The notes beneath the pieces were generated by a model that did no database searches, had not been told where the DNA came from, and was given only the letters and a program-made list of their open reading frames with translations. From Mariprofundaceae bacterium (GTDB taxonomy: Bacteria > Pseudomonadota > Zetaproteobacteria > Mariprofundales > Mariprofundaceae), in the NCBI GenBank assembly GCA_027018975.1, contig JALUXN010000266.1:1-7992 (forward strand): DNA of 7,992 nucleotides, written 5' to 3'. Below, piece by piece: positions 1 through 5,013 of this stretch (its first letter is position 1; each line of letters opens with the position of its first letter). The position numbers and the translations under genes are program-made.

Positions 1-256
1 CGGCATTCCCTACGCCACGCCCGAAGCTCTCGCCGGCGACGATGCCGCCACCAACGCAGCGATCCTGCGCCACATCTTCGCCGGCCAGCAGGGCGCCGGC
101 CGCGACATCGTCCTACTCAACGCCGCCGCCGCCCTCTGGGTCGCCGGCCACGCCGCCAGCATCGACGAAGGCATCGCCCGCGCCGCCCAAGCCATCGACA
201 GCGGCAAGGTGCAACAGACCCTCGATGCGTTGGTAGCCTTTACGCAGAAAAGCTGA
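1..256 (+). CDS. trpD: Anthranilate phosphoribosyltransferase, C-terminal part (5' end outside window)
   Basis: The reading frame is open from base 2 to the TGA at 254-256 and gives about 84 residues of a TrpD C-terminus. Family-typical stretches are GDDAATNAAILRHIFAGQQG, RDIVLLNAAAALWVAG and the closing helix around AIDSGKVQQTLDALVAF. TrpD transfers phosphoribosyl from PRPP to anthranilate, the second step after chorismate in tryptophan synthesis, and acts in the cytoplasm. The C-terminus appears complete, so the following gene does not truncate it. The stop codon overlaps the ATG of the next gene by one base (TGATG). Codon use is odd for the window: by my hand count 18 of 22 alanine codons are GCC, whereas trpC downstream mostly uses GCG. 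The coding strand is C-rich here and G-rich from trpC onward. Confidence 0.93.
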   Translation, partial: GIPYATPEALAGDDAATNAAILRHIFAGQQGAGRDIVLLNAAAALWVAGHAASIDEGIARAAQAIDSGKVQQTLDALVAFTQKS

Positions 257-639
257 TGGCGGCGGAGCGGCTCAATCAGGTCAGTCAGGTTATTCTCGAC
301 GCCGCGTTTCGCGTCCATACAGCGCTCGGCTCCGGCCTACTGGAATCTGCTTACGAGCACTGCCTCTGGTACGAACTGAATAAACAGTCGGTGCGCGTGG
401 ATCGCCAACTGCTGCTGCCGATTCATTACGATGGATTAAAAATTGACGCGGGATACCGGCTGGATCTGCTGGTCGAGCAGTGCGTGATCATCGAAATTAA
501 AGCAGTAGAACGTCTGCTGCCAATCCATGAAGCGCAACTGCTCACCTACCTGAAACTGGCCGAGAAACCGCTTGGCCTGTTGATCAATTTCAACGTGCGT
601 TCATTGAAAAACGGCATCAAGCGCATGATCCGCGACTAA
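256..639 (+). CDS. GxxExxY family PD-(D/E)XK nuclease-like protein
   Basis: This 127-aa protein matches the GxxExxY family, small proteins of about 125 aa with a PD-(D/E)XK nuclease fold. The name motif is seen as G27-L-L-E30-S-A-Y33, after a typical N-terminal helix (VILDAAFRVHTALGSG). The predicted active site is D70 plus E80-I-K82 (LDLLVE...IIEIKA), followed by a QxxxY-like helix Q94-LLT-Y98 as in RecB/Cas4-type nucleases. All expected catalytic residues are present, so the protein may be active; its substrate and role are not established. The ATG overlaps the trpD TGA by one base, and there is no clear Shine-Dalgarno sequence, so translation is probably coupled to trpD. It is followed by a tandem array of palindromic repeats and then trpC, so it interrupts the usual trpD-trpC adjacency. 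It could be a cargo or mobility gene of a small element, or a stand-alone accessory gene. Family call strong, function unknown. Confidence 0.88.
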   Translation: MAAERLNQVSQVILDAAFRVHTALGSGLLESAYEHCLWYELNKQSVRVDRQLLLPIHYDGLKIDAGYRLDLLVEQCVIIEIKAVERLLPIHEAQLLTYLKLAEKPLGLLINFNVRSLKNGIKRMIRD

Positions 640-701
640 TTTGCAAATCGATCACACAGTAACAATGCGCATGAATCGTCCTGCCGCTGGATTTTGTTTG
701 A

Positions 702-783
702 ACCACAGAGTACGCAGAGTTTCACAGAGTAAAGCAAGAACTCATTCAGTCACTACTCTGTGTCACTCTGTGTACTCTGTGGT
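702..783 (+). repeat. Palindromic repeat copy A
   Basis: This is an imperfect inverted repeat with a 30-nt left arm at 702-731 and a 30-nt right arm at 754-783, separated by a 22-nt loop; 27 of 30 positions pair. Each arm consists of three roughly 10-nt modules of the type CACAGAGT(A/T). As RNA or extruded DNA it would form a long, stable hairpin. Confidence 0.9.
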
Positions 784-866
784 GGACAATTCTTCTTTGG
801 TGTTTGGCAATCACGCGGGATGTGTTGCTCTGTGGTTGGGGTCGTTTGTGGGTGCTTTGGGGTTGA

Positions 867-948
867 ACCACAGAGTACGCAGAGCTTCACAGAGTAAAGC
901 AAGAACTCATGCAGTCACTACTCTGTATCACTCTGTGTACTCTGTGGT
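867..948 (+). repeat. Palindromic repeat copy B
   Basis: This copy has the same architecture as copy A: left arm 867-896, 22-nt loop, right arm 919-948. It differs from A at only a few positions (a T to C in the left arm, a G to A in the right arm, one loop base). A and B form one subtype, sharing ACCACAGAGTACGC at the start of the left arm and AAGCAAGAACTCAT in the loop. Confidence 0.9.
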
Positions 949-1033
949 GGATGATTTTTCTTTGGTGCTTGGCAATCGCGCAGGATGTGTGCTGATCTGT
1001 GGTTGAGATCGTCTGTTGGTGTGTTGGGTTTGA

Positions 1034-1105
1034 ACCACGGAGTACACGGAGTTTCACAGAGTAAACCAAGAGCTTATTCAGTCATTACTCTGTGTACTCT
1101 GTGGT
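1034..1105 (+). repeat. Palindromic repeat copy C (shortened right arm)
   Basis: The left arm at 1034-1063 is full length, but the right arm at 1086-1105 is only 20 nt and lacks exactly one internal 10-nt module. It starts ACCACGGAGTACAC and its loop starts AACCAAGA, both shared with copy D rather than with A and B. The G at the fourth base after ACC faces T in the right arm, giving a G-U pair if transcribed. The hairpin ends 21 nt before the trpC Shine-Dalgarno sequence. Confidence 0.87.
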
Positions 1106-1126
1106 GAGCATAAAATTCAGTTTTTT

Positions 1127-1131
1127 AGGAG
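1127..1131 (+). promoter_or_regulatory. Ribosome binding site of trpC
   Basis: An AGGAG lies 7 nt before the ATG at 1139. It fixes the trpC start and lets trpC be translated independently of trpD despite the inserted DNA. Confidence 0.85.
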
Positions 1132-1138
1132 CAACAAC

Positions 1139-1939
1139 ATGAGTTCAATATTGCGGGAGATTGCGGATTATAAGCGGGGCTGGGTGGCGGAGTGTCGGCG
1201 GCGTTGTGGGGAGAGTGTGTTGTTGGCGCAGGCTGGCGAGCGGACGGCGCTGGATTTTGCCGGGGCGTTGCAGGCGCAGGTGGCGGCGCGGCGGTCGGCG
1301 GTGATTGCGGAGGTGAAGAAGGCGAGCCCATCGAAAGGGATTATTCGTGCCGATTTTGATCCGGTGAATATCGCCAGTGCCTATGCGCGTGGCGGGGCGA
1401 CCTGCTTGTCGGTGTTGACCGATGTGCGCTATTTTCAGGGCTCTGATGATTACCTGCGCGATATTCGCGCTGCTGTACCACTGCCGATTCTACGTAAAGA
1501 TTTCATGCTCGACCCCTATCAGGTGATTGAGGCCAAGGCGATGGGTGCGGATGCGATTCTGCTGATTATGGCAATGATCGATGACGGGTTGATTGCCGAA
1601 CTGGCGGCCTGTGCGCGTGAGCTGGGGCTCTCTATTCTGCCGGAGGTGCATGATGCGCACGAGCTTGAGCGGGCGATGCGGCTCGATACCCGCCTGATCG
1701 GCATCAACAATCGCAATCTGCACACCTTCGATATCTCACTGCAGACGACAATTGACCTGCTCGCCGAGTTGGATGATAGCAAGACGGTGATCACCGAGTC
1801 CGGCATCTTCACTCGCGATGACATCGCCACGATGAATGAGTATGGTGTCTATGCGTTTCTGATTGGCGAATCGCTGATGCGTCAGGATGATCCGGGTGTG
1901 GCGCTGGCGCAGCTATTGTCTGCCGATCGCAGCGCTTAA
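1139..1939 (+). CDS. trpC: Indole-3-glycerol phosphate synthase
   Basis: This 266-aa single-domain IGPS closes the indole ring by converting CdRP to indole-3-glycerol phosphate in tryptophan synthesis; it is a cytoplasmic TIM barrel. All the expected active-site residues are visible: E58 and K60 (EVKKASPSKG), K120 (LRKDF), E169 (PEVHD), N190 (GINNRNL) and E220-S221 (TESGI). The phosphate-binding end GVYAFLIGESLMR is present, and length is normal for a stand-alone enzyme. The ATG is supported by AGGAG seven bases upstream. There is no fused TrpF domain. The gene follows trpD after an interruption of about 880 bp that carries a nuclease-like gene and palindromic repeats. Codon use is strongly G-ending (GCG, CGG, TTG), unlike the GCC-dominated trpD end. 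The TAA at 1937-1939 overlaps the stop of the convergent gene. Confidence 0.97.
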   Translation: MSSILREIADYKRGWVAECRRRCGESVLLAQAGERTALDFAGALQAQVAARRSAVIAEVKKASPSKGIIRADFDPVNIASAYARGGATCLSVLTDVRYFQGSDDYLRDIRAAVPLPILRKDFMLDPYQVIEAKAMGADAILLIMAMIDDGLIAELAACARELGLSILPEVHDAHELERAMRLDTRLIGINNRNLHTFDISLQTTIDLLAELDDSKTVITESGIFTRDDIATMNEYGVYAFLIGESLMRQDDPGVALAQLLSADRSA

Positions 1940-2331
1940 AGATCTTCATCTTGCACTGTGCCGGGCGCCATCAGCTGCAGGTATTCAGTCAGTAGCTGGT
2001 CGCGCTGCGCGGGGGTGATGACGCCCATCTCGACAAGAATCTCTCCCAGCTTGGGCTGCTGTTTGCGCTGCATGTCGAGCAGCAGTTGTTTGTTTTTCTG
2101 GCTCAACACGCCGGACTTGACGGCCAGCCGACCGAAAAAATCATTGTGATCCGCTTGTAGCGCCAGTGTATGCATCACCTCCTGCAGGGTCAGTAGGCGG
2201 GAGCGGATGGCCAGCTTGCCGATCGATGGTCGCCCCTGTTGCTGGATGGTGAGCGCCTGCTTGATGACCGCTGGATCGAAATCGTGCAGGTTGATGAGAA
2301 ACAGGCCGAAGAGATGAGTCTCCTGAGGCAT
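1936..2331 (-). CDS. Small protein of four 29-residue MshEN/T2SSE_N-like repeats
   Basis: I do not recognise a named family for this 131-aa protein, but it has clear internal structure. Glycines at residues 9, 38, 67 and 96 are spaced exactly 29 apart, each starting a unit of the form (hydrophobic)-G-x-L-x(5)-(L/V)(L/I)-x(7)-L-x-x-x-Q. The third and fourth units are clearest: FGRLAVKSGVLS and LGEILVEMGVIT. This resembles the MshEN domain of type II secretion/pilus ATPases, known for 24-residue motifs joined by 5-residue linkers that bind c-di-GMP. The Arg that begins the MshEN motif is replaced by L, S, F or K, so ligand binding is uncertain. There is no ATPase domain, signal peptide or membrane segment. 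It lies 3 bp downstream of yciB, likely in one transcript, and has no good Shine-Dalgarno sequence. The 3' end overlaps the trpC stop. Confidence 0.8.
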   Translation of the reverse strand: MPQETHLFGLFLINLHDFDPAVIKQALTIQQQGRPSIGKLAIRSRLLTLQEVMHTLALQADHNDFFGRLAVKSGVLSQKNKQLLLDMQRKQQPKLGEILVEMGVITPAQRDQLLTEYLQLMAPGTVQDEDL

Positions 2332-2334
2332 CGC

Positions 2335-2898
2335 TTATTCGGAGGGGAGTTTGCGTTTGGCTTCGGCCTCGGCGGCTTTGAGATAGGGGAGCAGGAAGAT
2401 GCTTTGGCCAATAATGAAGAGAAATGTCAGCCCCATGATGCCGAAGAGCTTGAAGTTGACCCAGGTGTCGGTGTCAAACGAGAAGGCGATGTAGAGATTG
2501 AGTAGCCCGAGCAGGGTGAAAAAGATCGCCCATGCGAAATTGAGTTTGCGCCAAGCGGTGGCCGGCAGGGTGAGGTTGCTGCTCATCATGCGCTCGATGA
2601 TGTTTTTGTCGCCGACAAATTGGGAGCCGATCAGCAGGATGGCGAAGAGCCAGTTGATGGCGGTGGGTTTCCACTTGATGAAAGTTTCATCCTGCAGATA
2701 GAGGGTGAGGCCGCCGAAGATCAGGACGAGTGTCAGCGTGATCAGGTGTGCCTTCTCGAAACGCCCCTTGATCCAGCGATGGGCGAGTGTCTGCGCGGCG
2801 CAGGCGGCGATGAGGAGTGCCGTGGCCGCGTAGATGTCCACCATCTTATAGGTTACAAAAAAGAGGAGTACCGGGAGGAAGTCGAAGAACATTTTCAT
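2335..2898 (-). CDS. yciB: Inner membrane-spanning protein YciB (septation protein A family)
   Basis: This is a 187-aa multi-pass inner-membrane protein. The family signature start MKMFFDFLPVLLFFVTYK is followed by DIYAATALLIAA, LYLQDETFIKWKPT (around residues 66-79), WLFAILLIGSQF and a C-terminal pair of helices; about five or six membrane segments are visible. YciB (also called IspZ) is associated with cell-envelope synthesis and septation; its molecular role is not well defined. The frame extends upstream to a TTG at 2932-2934, but the ATG at 2896-2898 gives the conserved MKxFFDFLP start and is preferred; no strong Shine-Dalgarno sequence supports either. The C-terminal tail is lysine/glutamate rich. 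The next gene starts 3 bp after the TAA, suggesting a two-gene operon. Confidence 0.93.
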   Translation of the reverse strand: MKMFFDFLPVLLFFVTYKMVDIYAATALLIAACAAQTLAHRWIKGRFEKAHLITLTLVLIFGGLTLYLQDETFIKWKPTAINWLFAILLIGSQFVGDKNIIERMMSSNLTLPATAWRKLNFAWAIFFTLLGLLNLYIAFSFDTDTWVNFKLFGIMGLTFLFIIGQSIFLLPYLKAAEAEAKRKLPSE

Positions 2899-2948
2899 GG
2901 CCGCTATGCGACCATAGTGCGGGTGAAATGCCAAGGTAACGATTCAGC

Positions 2949-2966
2949 GCATCCCGCGTAGGCGGT
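2949..2966. repeat. Decayed copy of the GC-rich REP-like palindrome
   Basis: The core GCATCCCGCGTAGGCGG resembles the core of the copies at 2996-3025 and 3284-3314, but the distal half is lost. It lies 51 nt upstream of the yciB ATG. The match is short. Confidence 0.45.
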
Positions 2967-2995
2967 CAGATGCTGCAAGCGTCAGATGAATTGTG

Positions 2996-3025
2996 CGTCA
3001 TTCCCGTGCAGGCGGGAATCTATGG
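2996..3025 (+). repeat. REP-like palindrome, copy 1
   Basis: The sequence CGTCATTCCCGTGCAGGCGG continuing into GAATC forms a short stem (ATTCCCG...CGGGAAT) and belongs to a class of extragenic palindromes common in proteobacterial genomes. Its reverse complement is found at 3284-3314. Confidence 0.8.
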
Positions 3026-3087
3026 GTGCAAGGCTTCGGAAATAATGAATGGTGTGGAATGTGTAAATGGCAGGCAGGGAAGTTTTT

Positions 3088-3213
3088 ACCACGGAGTACA
3101 CAGAGTTTCACAGAGTAAACCAAGATCTTATGTTACTCAATCGTTGGGTGTTTGCAACGCGACCTGAGTCGCTATTCAGTGACTACTCTGTGTCACTCTG
3201 TGTACTCCGTGGT
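3088..3213 (+). repeat. Palindromic repeat copy D (dispersed, enlarged loop)
   Basis: This copy belongs to the same family and orientation as copies A-C, but lies about 2 kb away. The left arm is 3088-3117 and the right arm 3184-3213, both 30 nt. The left arm carries ACCACGG and the right arm CCGTGGT, a paired change compared with ACCACAG/CTGTGGT in copies A and B. The loop is 66 nt instead of 22, because of about 44 extra bases at roughly 3130-3173. It lies 216 bp upstream of the rng start. Confidence 0.88.
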
Positions 3214-3283
3214 TCCATCCCAACACACGATGCAATATTGAAAACACATCCCGTTGGCTTATTGAGGTGAGCTGACCTGGTGC

Positions 3284-3314
3284 GTGGATGGATTCCCGCC
3301 TGCGCGGGATGACG
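3284..3314 (-). repeat. REP-like palindrome, copy 2 (inverted relative to copy 1)
   Basis: GATTCCCGCCTGCGCGGGAT forms a short GC-rich stem, and its reverse complement closely matches 2996-3025. Together the two copies bracket palindromic repeat copy D. Confidence 0.8.
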
Positions 3315-3415
3315 TTCTTTTATGCGATGGACTTACTGGTTTTTGTCTGTGGTTGTGTACATTTTCTGCGCACTGTGAAGAGTTGTCCAAACTAACAGAT
3401 TTATGGAAACAGAAT

Positions 3416-3420
3416 GGGGA
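3416..3420 (+). promoter_or_regulatory. Probable ribosome binding site of rng
   Basis: A GGGGA lies 9 nt before the ATG at 3430. It supports that start over the in-frame ATG at 3403, which has no purine-rich sequence before it. Confidence 0.5.
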
Positions 3421-3429
3421 TTGGATGCT

Positions 3430-4956
3430 ATGAGTGTTGAACTACTGGTGAATGTGGCACCGTTTGAGACGCGTATCGCGCGCATTGAGAACGGGCAGGC
3501 GGAGGAGCTCTATATTGAGCGGGATCGCGGCTTGAAAGGGAATATCTATAAGGGGCGGGTGCAGCGGGTGCTGCCCGGAATTCAGGCTGCATTTGTGAAT
3601 ATCGGCCTAGAGAAGGCGGGTTTTCTCTACGCCGGCGATGTGGCGACGGCCAAGCATAACGATGATCCGCCCATGCCGGAGACCATTGAGCATGATGAGG
3701 AGCATGAGGAGGAGGCGAAGAAGTCGCAACAACAGCAGCCGCAGCGACGTAATGTGCCGCCGATTGCCAATCTGCTGACAGAGCAGCAGGAGTTGATGGT
3801 GCAGGTCTCGCGTGAACCGATCGCCTCCAAGGGGCCGCGCCTGACCAGTCAGATCGGTTTGCCGGGGCGCTATCTGGTCTATATGCCTTATCTTGATCAT
3901 ATCGGCATTGCCCGGCGTCTGGAGGGGAATCAGGAGCGGGAGCGGCTGCTGAAGATCTGTCAGGCGATGCAGCCCAAGCAGGGGGGCATTATTATTCGCA
4001 CCGTTGCTGAGGGGAAGGAGGAGCCGGAGCTGCGTCAGGATCTCGATTTCCTGCTGCGCCTGTGGGCGGATATTGAGAAGCGCAGCAAAAATTCCGGACC
4101 CGGTTCGTTGATCCATAAAGAGCTGAATCTCTATCTGCGCGTGATGCGCGATTATGTCGATGCGGAGGTGGAGAAGATCCATATCGACTCTCGCGAAGCG
4201 TATGACGCGATGAAGAAGTTCGCCCGCCGCTTTATGCCGGAGGTGGCCAAACGGCTCTACTACTACCCCGGCGATCGGCCGATATTCGATGTCTATGGTG
4301 TCGAGGAGAAGATCGAGCTGGCGCTGCAGCGGCGTGTGCCGTTGAAGTCGGGCGGTCATATTGTCATTGATCAGACCGAAGCATTGATCGCCATTGATGT
4401 GAACTCCGGCTCCTTTGTTGGCTCGCGTAACATGGAGGAGACGGGGTTCAAGACCAATCTCGAAGCGGTGCATGAGATCGTCCACCAACTGCGCCTGCGC
4501 AATCTCGGCGGCATTATTGTGGTCGATTTTATCGATATGCAGGAGGAGGAGAATAAGAAGAAGCTGATTGAGGTGCTGGAGGAGGCACTCAAGCGCGACA
4601 AGGCGAAGAGTCATATCGTGCAGTTCTCCGATCTGGGGCTGGTGGAGATGACGCGCAAGCGCACCCGCGAATCGCTGGGACGCATGTTGTTGAACGAGTG
4701 TAGTCATTGCCACGGAGTTGGTCTGAGCAAAAGTCCGATCACCATCTGCTACCAGCTCTTCCGCGAAGTGGTGGCCGAGGCGCGCGCCTACCCGTGCGAC
4801 AAGCTTACCATTATCGCGCATCCCGAGATTATCGATCTGTTGCTGGGTGAGGAGAACGAGAATGTCCTGCAGCTGGAGCAGTTTCTGGACAAGGAGATCT
4901 CGCTGGAGAGTAACGAGGCGTTTGTGGCCGATCATTATGAGGTGGTGTTGAAGTAG
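3430..4956 (+). CDS. rng: Ribonuclease G (RNase E/G family endoribonuclease)
   Basis: This 508-aa cytoplasmic endoribonuclease cleaves single-stranded A/U-rich RNA and in relatives matures the 16S rRNA 5' end. The start at 3430 gives MSVELLVNVAPFETRIA, the canonical RNase G N-terminus; the upstream ATG at 3403 would add nine unconserved residues. Domains in order: S1-like RNA-binding region (about 30-160, with GNIYKGRVQRVLPG), the 5'-sensor/RNase H-like region, and the DNase I-like catalytic core. Catalytic D323 (IDVNSG) and D366 (VVDFIDM) are 43 apart, the same as D303/D346 in E. coli RNase E. The Zn-link C424-SH-C427 is 101 residues from the first Asp, as in RNase E. There is no long C-terminal degradosome scaffold, so it is Rng rather than Rne. 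An acidic and Gln-rich insert lies within the S1 region (about residues 75-108). Confidence 0.95.
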   Translation: MSVELLVNVAPFETRIARIENGQAEELYIERDRGLKGNIYKGRVQRVLPGIQAAFVNIGLEKAGFLYAGDVATAKHNDDPPMPETIEHDEEHEEEAKKSQQQQPQRRNVPPIANLLTEQQELMVQVSREPIASKGPRLTSQIGLPGRYLVYMPYLDHIGIARRLEGNQERERLLKICQAMQPKQGGIIIRTVAEGKEEPELRQDLDFLLRLWADIEKRSKNSGPGSLIHKELNLYLRVMRDYVDAEVEKIHIDSREAYDAMKKFARRFMPEVAKRLYYYPGDRPIFDVYGVEEKIELALQRRVPLKSGGHIVIDQTEALIAIDVNSGSFVGSRNMEETGFKTNLEAVHEIVHQLRLRNLGGIIVVDFIDMQEEENKKKLIEVLEEALKRDKAKSHIVQFSDLGLVEMTRKRTRESLGRMLLNECSHCHGVGLSKSPITICYQLFREVVAEARAYPCDKLTIIAHPEIIDLLLGEENENVLQLEQFLDKEISLESNEAFVADHYEVVLK

Positions 4957-5013
4957 GCGCGTTGGTTGCTGCGCCGCTTGCAATGTAGTTGGCAAGCAGA
5001 ATAATGCAGCGCC

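Larger units (their letters stand above)
702..1105 (+). repeat. Tandem array of palindrome-bearing units (2 full + 1 partial)
   Basis: Unit 1 spans 702-866 (165 bp), unit 2 spans 867-1033 (167 bp), and a third, partial unit at 1034-1105 contains only the palindrome. Units 1 and 2 agree along their whole length, including the roughly 82-bp linker after the palindrome, at about 85-90% identity by eye. The linkers share TTTGGTG.TTGGCAATC and a further CTGTGGTTG echo of the arm. Each palindrome is preceded by a TTGAACC-like stretch. The array lies in the same direction as trpD and trpC and would be transcribed with them if they form one operon. It is not a CRISPR: units are long, few and uniform, with no variable spacers. 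Confidence 0.9.
640..1138. other. Non-coding gap between the GxxExxY gene and trpC, mostly repeat array
   Basis: This stretch of about 500 bases has no convincing gene. Bases 640-701 show nothing I recognise. Bases 702-1105 are two full units and one partial unit of a roughly 165-bp tandem repeat, each starting with an imperfect inverted repeat. Bases 1106-1138 hold an A/T-rich stretch with six Ts (1121-1126) and the trpC ribosome binding site. An open frame at 641-1006 exists only because the repeat unit lacks stops in that frame; its translation is two copies of the same repeat-derived peptide. Confidence 0.8.
2899..3429. other. Divergent intergenic gap with two families of palindromic repeats
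   Basis: This gap of about 530 bases lies between the divergently transcribed yciB and rng and has no credible gene. It holds, in order, a decayed GC-rich palindrome remnant (about 2949-2966), a REP-like palindrome (2996-3025), palindromic repeat copy D (3088-3213) and a second REP-like palindrome in inverse orientation (3284-3314). Promoters for yciB and rng should lie here, but I see no -35/-10 pair good enough to call. Confidence 0.75.

Noticed and set aside
641..1006. Open frame of 121 codons downstream of the GxxExxY gene
   Set aside because: It is two copies of the tandem repeat translated in a frame that lacks stops; the peptide is repeat-derived, has no Shine-Dalgarno sequence and matches no family I know.
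702..1105. CRISPR array
   Set aside because: There are only two and a half long units of about 165 bp, linkers are similar to each other rather than unique, and no cas genes are present.
702..3314. Insertion sequence or transposon
   Set aside because: No transposase or integrase gene is present and no clear target-site duplication was found; the repeats look like REP-type extragenic palindromes.
3333..3361. Possible -35/-10 pair for rng (TTACTG, 17 nt, TGTACA)
   Set aside because: Both boxes match the consensus poorly, and several similar pairs can be found in this A/T-rich stretch.
4968..5010. Nested inverted repeats after rng (GCTGC/GCAGC outside GCTTGC/GCAAGC) as a terminator
   Set aside because: The stems are 5-6 bp with internal gaps, and there is no T run; not good enough to call.
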